From Gemmatimonadota bacterium (GTDB lineage: Bacteria > JAAXHH01): a DNA stretch of 64,000 bases. The stretch spans positions 60,428 through 124,427 of the forward strand of contig VXTP01000033.1 of assembly GCA_009837395.1 (NCBI GenBank). The letters run 5' to 3'. A program made the translations under genes and the position numbers. Positions 24,976 to 32,366 of this stretch are shown in pieces; positions within the stretch are counted from its first letter, which is position 1, and each line of letters begins with the position of its first letter. The notes below the pieces were generated by a model. That model was not told the DNA's origin and did not search any database. It saw only the letters and a program-made list of their open reading frames with translations.

Positions 24976-25132
24976 CTATGATCAAAAAATCAAGTAGTAT
25001 TGGGAAAAGGATGGATAGGTCTACGTGCCTGATTGTTCGAATGGTCCGACTGCAGTTGCCTCTTCGGACCCGGGGCGCGGAAAAACCAGATTGATACGAA
25101 GGGAAATGCACGGTCAGCGTGCATTTTTTTTT
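24976..25132 (+). ncRNA. Candidate small RNA or attenuated leader
   Basis: A region of about 157 nt in the 249-bp gap between ridA and the zinc-ribbon gene, bounded by a good promoter and a good terminator. Inside, GGTCCGA and TCGGACC form a 7-bp perfect hairpin around an unpaired CTGCAG-containing loop (about 25048-25075). It matches no RNA family I know. It may be an independent sRNA, or the leader of the downstream zinc-ribbon/rnpB unit regulated by termination. Prediction only. Confidence 0.35.
25104..25132 (+). terminator. Rho-independent terminator before the zinc-ribbon gene
   Basis: AAATGCAC pairs perfectly with GTGCATTT over a 7-nt loop and runs into nine or more consecutive T residues. 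It lies 37 nt upstream of the next start codon. Orientation is plus strand only. Confidence 0.7.
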
Positions 25133-25168
25133 GTCCGCCTTTTCATCTCCGTGGAGGGCTAAGGTCGC

Positions 25169-25885
25169 ATGCAGGAAAGCTTGAGAGCGCTGTTGGAATT
25201 GCAGAAGACGGATCAGGACCTGCACGAACTCGAACAGTACAAGGTAGACATACCCAACCAGCTCAAGTCAATGGAATCCGCCCAGTCCGAGGCGGAAGCC
25301 AGGCTCTCGGATCAGGAAACGAAGGTCTCGGACATCGATAAGGACCGGCGTCAGCACGAACGGGACCTGCAGGCCGCGCAGGAACAGGTCAAGAAGTACC
25401 AGGGACAGCTCTACAGCGTGAAGACCAACAAGGAGTACGATGCCCTCCAGGCGGAGATACAGGCGCAGAAGAACCGCATCTCCGAACTCGAGGACGCGAT
25501 TCTGCAGATGATTTCCGAGGCCGAGACCGAGCAGGAGACATTGGAGACCATACGCGGCGAGACCGAATCGCTCATCGAACGCTTCAGCGAGGAGCGGACG
25601 GCGCTCGAGTCCAGGCTTTCGGCGGTGGACGAAGACGTCGCCGTCAAAATGGACGAGCGGAAGCGGATGGCCATGCGCGTGGAGAACCCGGTCCTGAAGG
25701 TATACGACCGGATCCGGCGTAACCTGCGGGGGATGACCGTCGTACCGCTGAAGAAGGGGGCCTGCTCCGGCTGTTTCCACGTGATCCCGCTACAGGTCAT
25801 CATGCAGATCCGCCAGGGGCAGAGGCTGGTGTCCTGTGAGAGCTGCGGCCGGATCCTGATCCTCGAAGAAGGGCTGGAGTATTGA
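25169..25885 (+). CDS. Coiled-coil protein with C4-type zinc ribbon
   Basis: 238 aa. Residues about 10-165 are a long heptad-patterned coiled coil rich in Glu/Gln/Lys. The C-terminus is a zinc ribbon with two CxxC knuckles ('GACSGCFHVI' and 'LVSCESCGRIL', about residues 200 and 224). This is the widespread bacterial zf-RING_7/DUF164-type protein, often encoded next to rnpB as here. Function is not firmly known; proposed roles concern RNA or ribosome-associated processes. GGAGGG precedes the ATG. The rnpB promoter overlaps its stop codon. Confidence 0.85.
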   Translation: MQESLRALLELQKTDQDLHELEQYKVDIPNQLKSMESAQSEAEARLSDQETKVSDIDKDRRQHERDLQAAQEQVKKYQGQLYSVKTNKEYDALQAEIQAQKNRISELEDAILQMISEAETEQETLETIRGETESLIERFSEERTALESRLSAVDEDVAVKMDERKRMAMRVENPVLKVYDRIRRNLRGMTVVPLKKGACSGCFHVIPLQVIMQIRQGQRLVSCESCGRILILEEGLEY

Positions 25886-25910
25886 ACCGCGCCGCGTCCT
25901 GTGTTATATT
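25882..25910 (+). promoter_or_regulatory. rnpB promoter
   Basis: TTGAAC (25882-25887), 17-nt spacer, TATATT (25905-25910); predicted start at about 25917, the first paired base of RNase P RNA. The -35 overlaps the TGA stop of the zinc-ribbon gene. Confidence 0.7.
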
Positions 25911-25916
25911 GTATAG

Positions 25917-26310
25917 GTAAAACGTCCCAAGTCGACCAGGCGATCGCGTTCGCCGGCAGGGCGGACGAGGAAAGTCCGAGCACCGCAGGGCGGGATGCCT
26001 GCTAACGGCAGGGGGCAGTGATGCCACGGAAAGTGTCACAGAAAACACACGGCCGATCCCTTCGGGGAGGCAAAGGTGAAAAGGCGAGGTAAGAGCTCAC
26101 CGCGGTCCGGGTAACCGGTCCGGCAGGACAAACCCCATCTGGTGCAAGACCGAATAGGAGAGGAGAGACGGCCCGTCTCGACCGCCGGGAAACCGGAGAC
26201 TCTCGGGTTAGGTCGCACGAGGCGGCTGGTGACAGCCGTCCCAGATAGATGATCGCCACCTTCACCGCGAAGGTACAGAACTCGGCTTACGGTCGGCTTG
26301 GACGTTTTAC
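25917..26310 (+). ncRNA. rnpB: RNase P RNA, bacterial class A
   Basis: Catalytic RNA that matures tRNA 5' ends. Ends are defined by pairing of 'gtaaaacgtcc' with 'ggacgttttac' (P1). Conserved blocks are present in order: 'GAGGAAAGTCCGAGC' (J3/4-P4 strand), 'acaaaccccatctggtgcaag', 'gggttaggtcgcacgaggc', 'CCCAGATAGATGATCGCC', then 'acagaactcggcttac' (P4 partner) near the 3' end. About 394 nt, normal for class A. It has its own promoter just upstream and precedes recJ. Confidence 0.95.
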
Positions 26311-26352
26311 AGCACCTCGCGAAACGATCACCCTCAGATTCCGACAATTTAC

Positions 26353-28062
26353 ATGAACAGCCGCTGGGTCCTACTAGACGAACATCCCCAGGTTCCCCAG
26401 ATGATGGAGCTGATCAACGTCCCGCGCGTGATCGCGCAGATCCTGCTCAACCGGGGCGTTACGACCTTTGACGACGCCCGTTATTTCCTGAAGCCCACCC
26501 TCGAAGACCTGCACAGTCCCTTTCTCATGGCGGACATGGACCTGGCCGTGGAACGGATACACGACGCCATCCAGGGCGGGGAACACATCATGGTCTTCGG
26601 CGACTACGACGTGGACGGAACGACGGCGACCACGTTGCTTTACCTGACGATCAAGCTTTTGACGGAACGGATTTCCTCCTACATACCCAACCGAATGACC
26701 GACGGTTACGGATTGTCCATCGAAGGCCTGGAGGAAGCCAAAAGCCGCGGCGTAACGCTGATCCTGGCCGTCGACTGCGGGATTACCGCGAACGCCGAGG
26801 TGGAACTGGCCCGCGAAATGGGCATCGACGTCGTCATCATAGATCATCATGTTCCGGGCGATACCCTTCCGAACAGCGTAGCTATTCTGAATCCGAAGCG
26901 GGACGACTGCGAATACCCCTTCAAGGAGCTCTGCGGCGTCGGCCTGGCGTACAAAGTGGCGCAGGCGCTGGCCGAGCACGTGGGTCTGCCGGAGAACACG
27001 GTGTATACGCACATGGACCTCGTAGCCCTGGGCACCACGGCGGACATCGTCCCCCTGCGCGACGAGAACCGGGTGCTGACCAAGTACGGCCTGGACATGA
27101 TGCAGCAGACGCATAAATCGGGCCTGCAGGCGCTGCTGGACGTGGCGGGGCTGCGGGAGAAGGAACTGTCCACGGGCCACATGCTTTTCCTGCTGGCGCC
27201 CCGGATAAACGCCGCCGGCCGCATGGGCGACGCCACGCGCGTGGTCGATCTCCTGATTACCGAAGACCAGCAAAAAGCAGCGCAACTGGCCGAAGAGCTG
27301 AACGTGGAGAACAAGCGTCGGCGCAAAGAGGATACGCTCACCTTCGAAGCGGCCCGGGACATCGCGGAGAAGGATCCGGTCCTCAGGGAGTCGAAAGGCC
27401 TCGTACTCGCTTCGGACACCTGGCATCCCGGCATCATCGGCATCGTGGCGTCCCGCATGGTGGAAGCCTTCAACCGGCCGGTCGTGATGATCTCGACCGC
27501 GGGGGAGAAGGGACGCGGCTCGGCGCGGACCGTGGGCGATTTCCACCTGTACAACGCCATTAAGGAGTGCTCCGACCTGCTGATCCAGTTCGGCGGCCAC
27601 CACCATGCGGCGGGCCTGTCCATCGAAAAGGACCGTATCGACGAGTTCAGGCAGCGTTTCAACGAGGTGGTCGCGGCGCGCGCGACGCCGGCCGATTTCA
27701 TCCCCAAGCTCGAAATCGACTCGGAAATCGAACTCGACGAGGTGACCCCGCGCATGGTCAAACTCATGAAGATGATCGGGCCCTTCGGTCCGGCGAACCA
27801 CCACCCCGTGCTCGTATCCCGCAACCTGAGCGTCGTCGGAAAACTCCGGACCATCGGAATGGAAAAGAAACACCTGAGGTTCAGGGTCAGGCAGAAAGGC
27901 CGCACCATGGACGCGATCGGTTTCGGCATGGCGCATTTCGCCGATCGCCTGAACGACAGCCGGGACCGCCTGGACCTGGCCTACACCCTCGAGGAAAACA
28001 CCTTTCGAGGCGAAACCAGCCTCCAGATGAGAATAAAAGACATACAACTCGGCACGGTATAG
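26353..28062 (+). CDS. recJ: Single-stranded-DNA-specific exonuclease RecJ
   Basis: 569-aa DHH-family 5'-3' ssDNA exonuclease used in recombination and mismatch repair. Motifs: 'VFGDYDVDGTTATTLL' (motif I, about residue 78), 'AVDCGITA', 'VIIDHHVPGDTLPNSVAILNPK' (DHH), then the DHHA1 domain with 'FGGHHHAAGLSIE', and a C-terminal OB-like domain. The start has no clear Shine-Dalgarno; an in-frame ATG at 26401 is an alternative but would cut conserved N-terminal residues. It lies 42 bp after rnpB and 14 bp before meaB. Confidence 0.94.
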   Translation: MNSRWVLLDEHPQVPQMMELINVPRVIAQILLNRGVTTFDDARYFLKPTLEDLHSPFLMADMDLAVERIHDAIQGGEHIMVFGDYDVDGTTATTLLYLTIKLLTERISSYIPNRMTDGYGLSIEGLEEAKSRGVTLILAVDCGITANAEVELAREMGIDVVIIDHHVPGDTLPNSVAILNPKRDDCEYPFKELCGVGLAYKVAQALAEHVGLPENTVYTHMDLVALGTTADIVPLRDENRVLTKYGLDMMQQTHKSGLQALLDVAGLREKELSTGHMLFLLAPRINAAGRMGDATRVVDLLITEDQQKAAQLAEELNVENKRRRKEDTLTFEAARDIAEKDPVLRESKGLVLASDTWHPGIIGIVASRMVEAFNRPVVMISTAGEKGRGSARTVGDFHLYNAIKECSDLLIQFGGHHHAAGLSIEKDRIDEFRQRFNEVVAARATPADFIPKLEIDSEIELDEVTPRMVKLMKMIGPFGPANHHPVLVSRNLSVVGKLRTIGMEKKHLRFRVRQKGRTMDAIGFGMAHFADRLNDSRDRLDLAYTLEENTFRGETSLQMRIKDIQLGTV

Positions 28063-28076
28063 CTTCCGATCCCGCT

Positions 28077-29015
28077 ATGAAACTACTCGACCGTTTCCTT
28101 GCCGGCGACCGTACCGCCCTGTCCCGCGTCATCACCCTCCTTGAAAACGACAGAGACCGGCGTTCCGCCATGCTGGACGTGCTGTATCCCCGATCCGGCA
28201 AGGCCCGCCGCATCGGGATCACGGGCCCGCCCGGTTCCGGCAAGAGCACCCTTACCGACCGTCTCACCGCCCGGCTTCGCAAAAGCGGCCGCACGGTAGG
28301 CATCATCGCGGTGGACCCGACGAGCCCCTTCACCGGCGGCGCGCTGCTCGGTGACCGGCTCCGCATGCAGGGCTCGTGGGACGATCCGCAGGTTTTCATG
28401 CGCAGCCAGGCCGACCGGAGCCATACCGGCGGGCTTTCGGAGGCGACCCCTTACGCGATGACGGCCCTTGACGCCTTCGGCAAAGATGTTATCATTGTGG
28501 AGACCGTAGGCGTAGGCCAGTCCACCCTCGATGTTACCGACGTCAGCGATACGACCGTCGTCCTGCTCACCCCGGAATCGGGCGACAGCGTCCAGGCCAT
28601 GAAGGCCGGTATGATGGAGATCGCCGACGTGCTGGTCGTCAACAAGTCCGACCGCGAAGGCGCGGATCAGTTCGCGTCGGAACTCAAGATGATCGTGGAC
28701 ATGGGGCGGTGGGAGGAAGGCTGGAAACCGCCCGTCCTCACCGCCAGCGCACGGGACGATACCGGTATCGACGACGTGTATGAGCGCCTGGATGCCCACG
28801 GGGACTACCTCGCCGATGCTGGCAGGCTGCAGACGCGCCGGCTGCGCCAGGGACGTTCGGCCATCGAGAAAGCCCTCGGCGAGTTATGGCAGGGCCGGCT
28901 GACGGTGCTTCAGGACGCCGGAGACGCGATGGACCGCCTTTCCGAACGCGTGGCTCAGAGGGAGTTAAGCCCGCTGGCGGCCGCCCGGGAGATGATGGAT
29001 AAGATGGCGGATTGA
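28077..29015 (+). CDS. meaB: Methylmalonyl-CoA mutase-associated GTPase MeaB
   Basis: 312-aa G3E-family GTPase that protects and reloads B12-dependent methylmalonyl-CoA mutase (MeaB/ArgK/YgfD). 'GITGPPGSGKSTLTDRL' (P-loop, about residue 45), 'AVDPTSPFTGGALLGDRLRM', 'VETVGVGQS' (switch) and 'VVNKSDREGA' (NKxD). The track ORF begins at 27567 inside recJ; the ATG at 28077 is the real start, since the extra residues are recJ shadow. Followed by the B12-binding subunit, which confirms the pathway. Confidence 0.93.
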   Translation: MKLLDRFLAGDRTALSRVITLLENDRDRRSAMLDVLYPRSGKARRIGITGPPGSGKSTLTDRLTARLRKSGRTVGIIAVDPTSPFTGGALLGDRLRMQGSWDDPQVFMRSQADRSHTGGLSEATPYAMTALDAFGKDVIIVETVGVGQSTLDVTDVSDTTVVLLTPESGDSVQAMKAGMMEIADVLVVNKSDREGADQFASELKMIVDMGRWEEGWKPPVLTASARDDTGIDDVYERLDAHGDYLADAGRLQTRRLRQGRSAIEKALGELWQGRLTVLQDAGDAMDRLSERVAQRELSPLAAAREMMDKMAD

Positions 29016-29083
29016 CGCCGCGGTGCCGTCCCGCTGCTGCGCGGATTGACGTCGCGGTGCCGCCCCGCGGTGGCGCGGATTGA
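29007..29083 (+). repeat. 34-bp tandem repeat (about 2.3 copies) across the meaB stop codon
   Basis: 'gcggattga' recurs at 29007 (containing the true TGA), 29041 and 29075 with similar flanks, a 34-bp period. It fills the meaB to B12-subunit gap. Confidence 0.85.
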
Positions 29084-29097
29084 GAGAACAGGTGATC

Positions 29098-29514
29098 ATG
29101 GCGGAAAACATTCGGGTACTCGTCGCCAAACCGGGTCTGGACGGCCATGACCGCGGCGCCAAAGTGGTGGCCGCGGCCTTGCGCGACGCCGGTATGGAAG
29201 TGATCTACACCGGGCTGCGGCAGACGCCCGAAATGATCGTGGAAGCGGCCGTGCAGGAGGACGTGGACGTGGTCGCGCTGAGCATCCTCTCGGGCGCTCA
29301 CATGACTATCTTCCCCCGCGTCATGGAACTGCTGCGGGAAAGGGGCGTCCACCACATGCTCCTCACCGGCGGCGGCATCATCCCGAAATCCGACGCGGAC
29401 GAACTCGCGGGCATCGGCGTGGGAGAGCTGTTCGGACCGGGCACATCGACACGGGATATCGTCACTTATATCAACGAGGAAGTGGGCCGCCGCCGCGTGG
29501 CGGACGAGATTTAG
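29098..29514 (+). CDS. Cobalamin-binding small subunit of methylmalonyl-CoA mutase
   Basis: 138 aa from ATG 29098; the track start at 29080 adds six residues with no benefit. A stand-alone B12-binding domain: '[18 protein letters not shown]' holds the DxHxxG lower-ligand histidine (about H17), with '[10 protein letters not shown]' and '[16 protein letters not shown]' completing the Rossmann-like cobalamin site. This matches the C-terminal domain/small subunit of split mutases (mcmA2/HcmB type). With MeaB it implies propionate/methylmalonyl or related CoA isomerisation, but the catalytic large subunit is not here. Confidence 0.9.
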   Translation: MAENIRVLVAKPGLDGHDRGAKVVAAALRDAGMEVIYTGLRQTPEMIVEAAVQEDVDVVALSILSGAHMTIFPRVMELLRERGVHHMLLTGGGIIPKSDADELAGIGVGELFGPGTSTRDIVTYINEEVGRRRVADEI

Positions 29515-29631
29515 GCCGCGCCGCGACCGATAGGTTTCGGTCCGCGGCGGTATCGAGATGGACGAGATGCAACCCGCGCCGGCAGTGGTACGGAAGGCGT
29601 GGCGCTGACGCCAGGTCAGCAGGAGGGTCAC

Positions 29632-31338
29632 ATGCGAAAGTCAGTGATTGCGGCGACCATCGCGGGACTGATGTCCCTGGTATGGGCCGCCGTCGGCGAA
29701 GCCCAGGTGCGCAAGTCCAGCGCGGACCTGGTGCTGATAAACGGCACGGTTTACACGATGAATGCCGAACGGCCCAAGGCGCAGGCCGTGGCCGTCATCG
29801 GCAATCGGATCGCCGTCGTGGGCGTCGATGCGGACGTGGAACCCTTCATCGGTCCCGATACCCGGTTGATCGATCTCCAGGGCCAGACCATGGTGCCCGG
29901 ATTGAAGGAAAGCCACGGCCACCTCATGAGTATCGGCGTCGCGAAGATGACCGTCGACCTGGTCGGCATTTCAGGTTACGACGAGCTCATCGAACGGGTA
30001 GTTGCGGCGGCCGACGGTGTGGGGGAAGGCGAGTGGATCACCGGCCGCGGATGGCACGAGGAGAAGTGGACGGACCGCAGTTCGCTCACGGTCCGCGGGT
30101 TCATGACCCACCACAGACTGAGCGAGGCCGTGCCCGATATCCCGGTATACGTCCGCAGGGCCGACGGCCATGCCGCCTTCGCCAACGCCCGGGCCATGGA
30201 ACTGATGGGGATCGACAGTGACACGCAGTCTCCACCGGGCGGCGACATCATCAAGGACGACGACGGAAACCCCACCGGTATCCTGGTGGACAAGGCCATG
30301 GGACTGGTGCGCGTCCCCGGCCTCACCGAGAACCAGCGGCGTCAAGCCCTTGAACTCGGTATCCAGGAATGCCTGGCGAACGGCATCACCATGTTCGACG
30401 ACGCCGGGGTCGGCGAGGACGGGATCGACCTGTACAAGGAGTACGCGGATGCGGGTAAACTGGACATGCGCATCTACGTGATGGCCTCGAATCTGCACAC
30501 CATGGTCGCCTTGCAGAGGCCATGGTCTCATCCCGATGGGTTTCTCACCGTTCGGGCCGTCAAGATGTACGGCGACGGAGCGCTCGGATCGCGGGGCGCG
30601 TGGTTGCTGGAACCCTACGAAGACGACCCGGGGAATACCGGTTTCCCCACGACCCCGCCCGACATGATCTACGAGGCCGCCCGTTACGGACTGGCCAATG
30701 GCTGGCAGGTTTGCACCCACGCCATCGGCGACCGCGGTAACCGCATGATGCTCGACATGTACGAGAAGGCGATGAAGGAATTCCCCCACGTGAAGGACCA
30801 CCGGTTCCGCGACGAGCATACCCAGATCCTGGACGAGGCGGACATCCCCCGGTTCGCCCAACTGGGCGTGATCGCGTCGATGCAGGGTATACACGCGACC
30901 TCGGACCTTCCCTGGGCGCCGGACCGGCTCGGGCAAGCCCGTACGGCGGAGGGCGGCTATGTCTGGCAGAAGCTGCTGCAGCACGGCGTGAAGATCATCA
31001 ACGGGACCGACGCGCCGGTCGAAGACGTCAGTCCCATTGCTTCCTTCTATGCCAGCGTGACCCGTGAGCGGCCGGACGGGACGCCCGAAGGCGGGATGTA
31101 CGGCGACCAGCGCATGTCGCGCCAGGAGGCCCTCAGGTCCTATACCCTGGACGCCGCCTACGGCTCGTTTCACGAAAACGTGCTCGGATCCATCGAGCCC
31201 GGCAAGTTCGCCGATTTCACGGTGCTGTCGAAGGACATCATGACCGTGCCCGAGAACCAGATCCTGGACACGGAAATCGTGTACACCATCGTGGACGGGA
31301 AGGTGCGGTACGAGAGAGGGCGGCCCGCGGTTCCGTGA
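29632..31338 (+). CDS. Exported amidohydrolase (YtcJ/Amidohydro_3-like)
   Basis: 568 aa from ATG 29632, which follows AGGAGGG by 4-5 nt and begins a signal peptide ('MRKSVIAATIAGLMSLVWAAVGEAQ'). The TIM-barrel metallohydrolase has 'KESHGHLMSIG' (HxH, about residue 90), 'CTHAIGDRGNRMM', 'RDEHTQILDEADI' and 'NGTDAPVEDVSP' (terminal Asp). The N-terminal beta segment 'DLVLINGTVYTMNAERPKAQAVAVIGNRI' is typical of the subfamily. Substrate unknown (family members act on amides/N-acyl compounds). Probably periplasmic. A terminator lies about 90 bp downstream. Confidence 0.87.
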   Translation: MRKSVIAATIAGLMSLVWAAVGEAQVRKSSADLVLINGTVYTMNAERPKAQAVAVIGNRIAVVGVDADVEPFIGPDTRLIDLQGQTMVPGLKESHGHLMSIGVAKMTVDLVGISGYDELIERVVAAADGVGEGEWITGRGWHEEKWTDRSSLTVRGFMTHHRLSEAVPDIPVYVRRADGHAAFANARAMELMGIDSDTQSPPGGDIIKDDDGNPTGILVDKAMGLVRVPGLTENQRRQALELGIQECLANGITMFDDAGVGEDGIDLYKEYADAGKLDMRIYVMASNLHTMVALQRPWSHPDGFLTVRAVKMYGDGALGSRGAWLLEPYEDDPGNTGFPTTPPDMIYEAARYGLANGWQVCTHAIGDRGNRMMLDMYEKAMKEFPHVKDHRFRDEHTQILDEADIPRFAQLGVIASMQGIHATSDLPWAPDRLGQARTAEGGYVWQKLLQHGVKIINGTDAPVEDVSPIASFYASVTRERPDGTPEGGMYGDQRMSRQEALRSYTLDAAYGSFHENVLGSIEPGKFADFTVLSKDIMTVPENQILDTEIVYTIVDGKVRYERGRPAVP

Positions 31339-31429
31339 TGGGACCGGCCGAAGCAAGCGGCCCGCCATACCGTAATGGTAAGGCCGAAGTGGGCCGGGAA
31401 GCGCGCCGAAGTACAACAGGCAGTGCAGG

Positions 31430-31470
31430 GAACGGGGAGGGAACCCACGGGGGCTTTCCCCGTTCTTTAT
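31430..31470 (+). terminator. Terminator-like hairpin after the amidohydrolase
   Basis: GAACGGGGA pairs with TCCCCGTTC (9 bp) around an 18-nt loop that can itself pair (ccc/ggg), followed by the T-rich 'tttatat'. In the 240-bp gap between the amidohydrolase and lolA-like genes. Confidence 0.6.
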
Positions 31471-31496
31471 ATCAGGGAATCCATCCACTGCAGCAC

Positions 31497-31525
31497 TTGA
31501 CGCGGACGCGTTTCGGATGCATATT
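31497..31525 (+). promoter_or_regulatory. Promoter of the lolA-like-rimO-bamD-nadD operon
   Basis: TTGACG (31497-31502), 17-nt spacer, CATATT (31520-31525). It follows the terminator-like hairpin and lies about 55 nt upstream of the lolA-like start. Confidence 0.5.
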
Positions 31526-31578
31526 TCCAGGCTTGCATAGGACGTGTTTTGCATGGGTATTCCGCGAGAGGAGAGGGC

Positions 31579-32328
31579 ATGGCCGCCCATCTCTGGGTCG
31601 GTCTGATGGCCGGCCTGATGGTCATGCAGGGCGTTGAAGCACCGGGGGGCGTCCGGACGCCGGAGGACGTCGAACCGCCGGAGGACGTCGGATCGCCGGA
31701 ATACGTCGGACCGCCGGAGCAGCTTCATACGACGGAGACCGTCACCGGAAAGATGCGCCAGCGCCTCGACGCCGTGCAGTCCCTGGCGGCCCGGTATACC
31801 GTTACGACGTTTGCGGCCGTGCTCGAAAGCCGTAGCGAGACCGAGGGGAAACTCTATCTGCAGAGGGACCGGAACCGCCTGCGCCTGGAAGAGGCCGGCC
31901 AGACCATCGTTTCAGACGGCGAGACGCTATGGACCTACGTGCCCGGCAACCGGCAGGTCATCGTGTCGCCGGCGGGGGAAGAGGGATCGGAATCCGGACC
32001 CGGGCGTATGGGCCGGCCAGGCCGACCGGACGACTTCATATTTAACTACTCGAACCGCTACCTGTATGCGCTGGAGGGCAGGGAACCGGTCGATGGCATG
32101 CCGTGCTCCCGACTCAGGCTCACCGCCGTCGAACCGGCCGACGGCCTTCCGGATCTGCGCATCTGGGTGGACGAGGAAAACTGGCTTACGCGGAAAGTGA
32201 CGTACCGGGACGACATGGGGTCTGAAACCACCTTGCGTTTCATGGATTACCGTCTGAACGAGAAACTCGCCCCGGGGCTGTTCGAAATGACGGCGCCCGA
32301 TGGGGTCGAATGGGTCGACCTGCGCTGA
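31579..32328 (+). CDS. LolA-like outer-membrane lipoprotein carrier
   Basis: 249 aa from ATG 31579 (GAGAGG upstream), with a signal peptide 'MAAHLWVGLMAGLMVMQGVEA'. The fold pattern of LolA is visible: 'VQSLAARYTVTTFAAVLES', 'EGKLYLQRDRNRLRLEEAGQTIVSDGETLWTYVPGNRQVIVS', and C-terminal 'RKVTYRDDMGSETTLRFMDYRLNEKL...FEMTAPDGVEWVD'. LolA shuttles lipoproteins across the periplasm. Residues about 22-46 carry a hexapeptide repeat (.PPED.-like), a disordered linker encoded by 18-nt units at about 31651-31722. Heads rimO-bamD-nadD; bamD neighbouring it fits envelope biogenesis. Divergent, so LolA itself is likely but not certain. Confidence 0.75.
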   Translation: MAAHLWVGLMAGLMVMQGVEAPGGVRTPEDVEPPEDVGSPEYVGPPEQLHTTETVTGKMRQRLDAVQSLAARYTVTTFAAVLESRSETEGKLYLQRDRNRLRLEEAGQTIVSDGETLWTYVPGNRQVIVSPAGEEGSESGPGRMGRPGRPDDFIFNYSNRYLYALEGREPVDGMPCSRLRLTAVEPADGLPDLRIWVDEENWLTRKVTYRDDMGSETTLRFMDYRLNEKLAPGLFEMTAPDGVEWVDLR

Positions 32329-32366
32329 AGGACGCCGCGCAGAAACGGAGCAAGCGGAGAAAGACA

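Noticed and set aside
26374-28047. 557-aa minus-strand ORF opposite recJ
   Set aside because: Shadow of recJ, His/Val/Asp-rich composition typical of antisense reading.
27567-28076. 170-residue N-terminal extension of MeaB in the ORF track
   Set aside because: Lies out of frame inside recJ; the MeaB family starts at the ATG at 28077.
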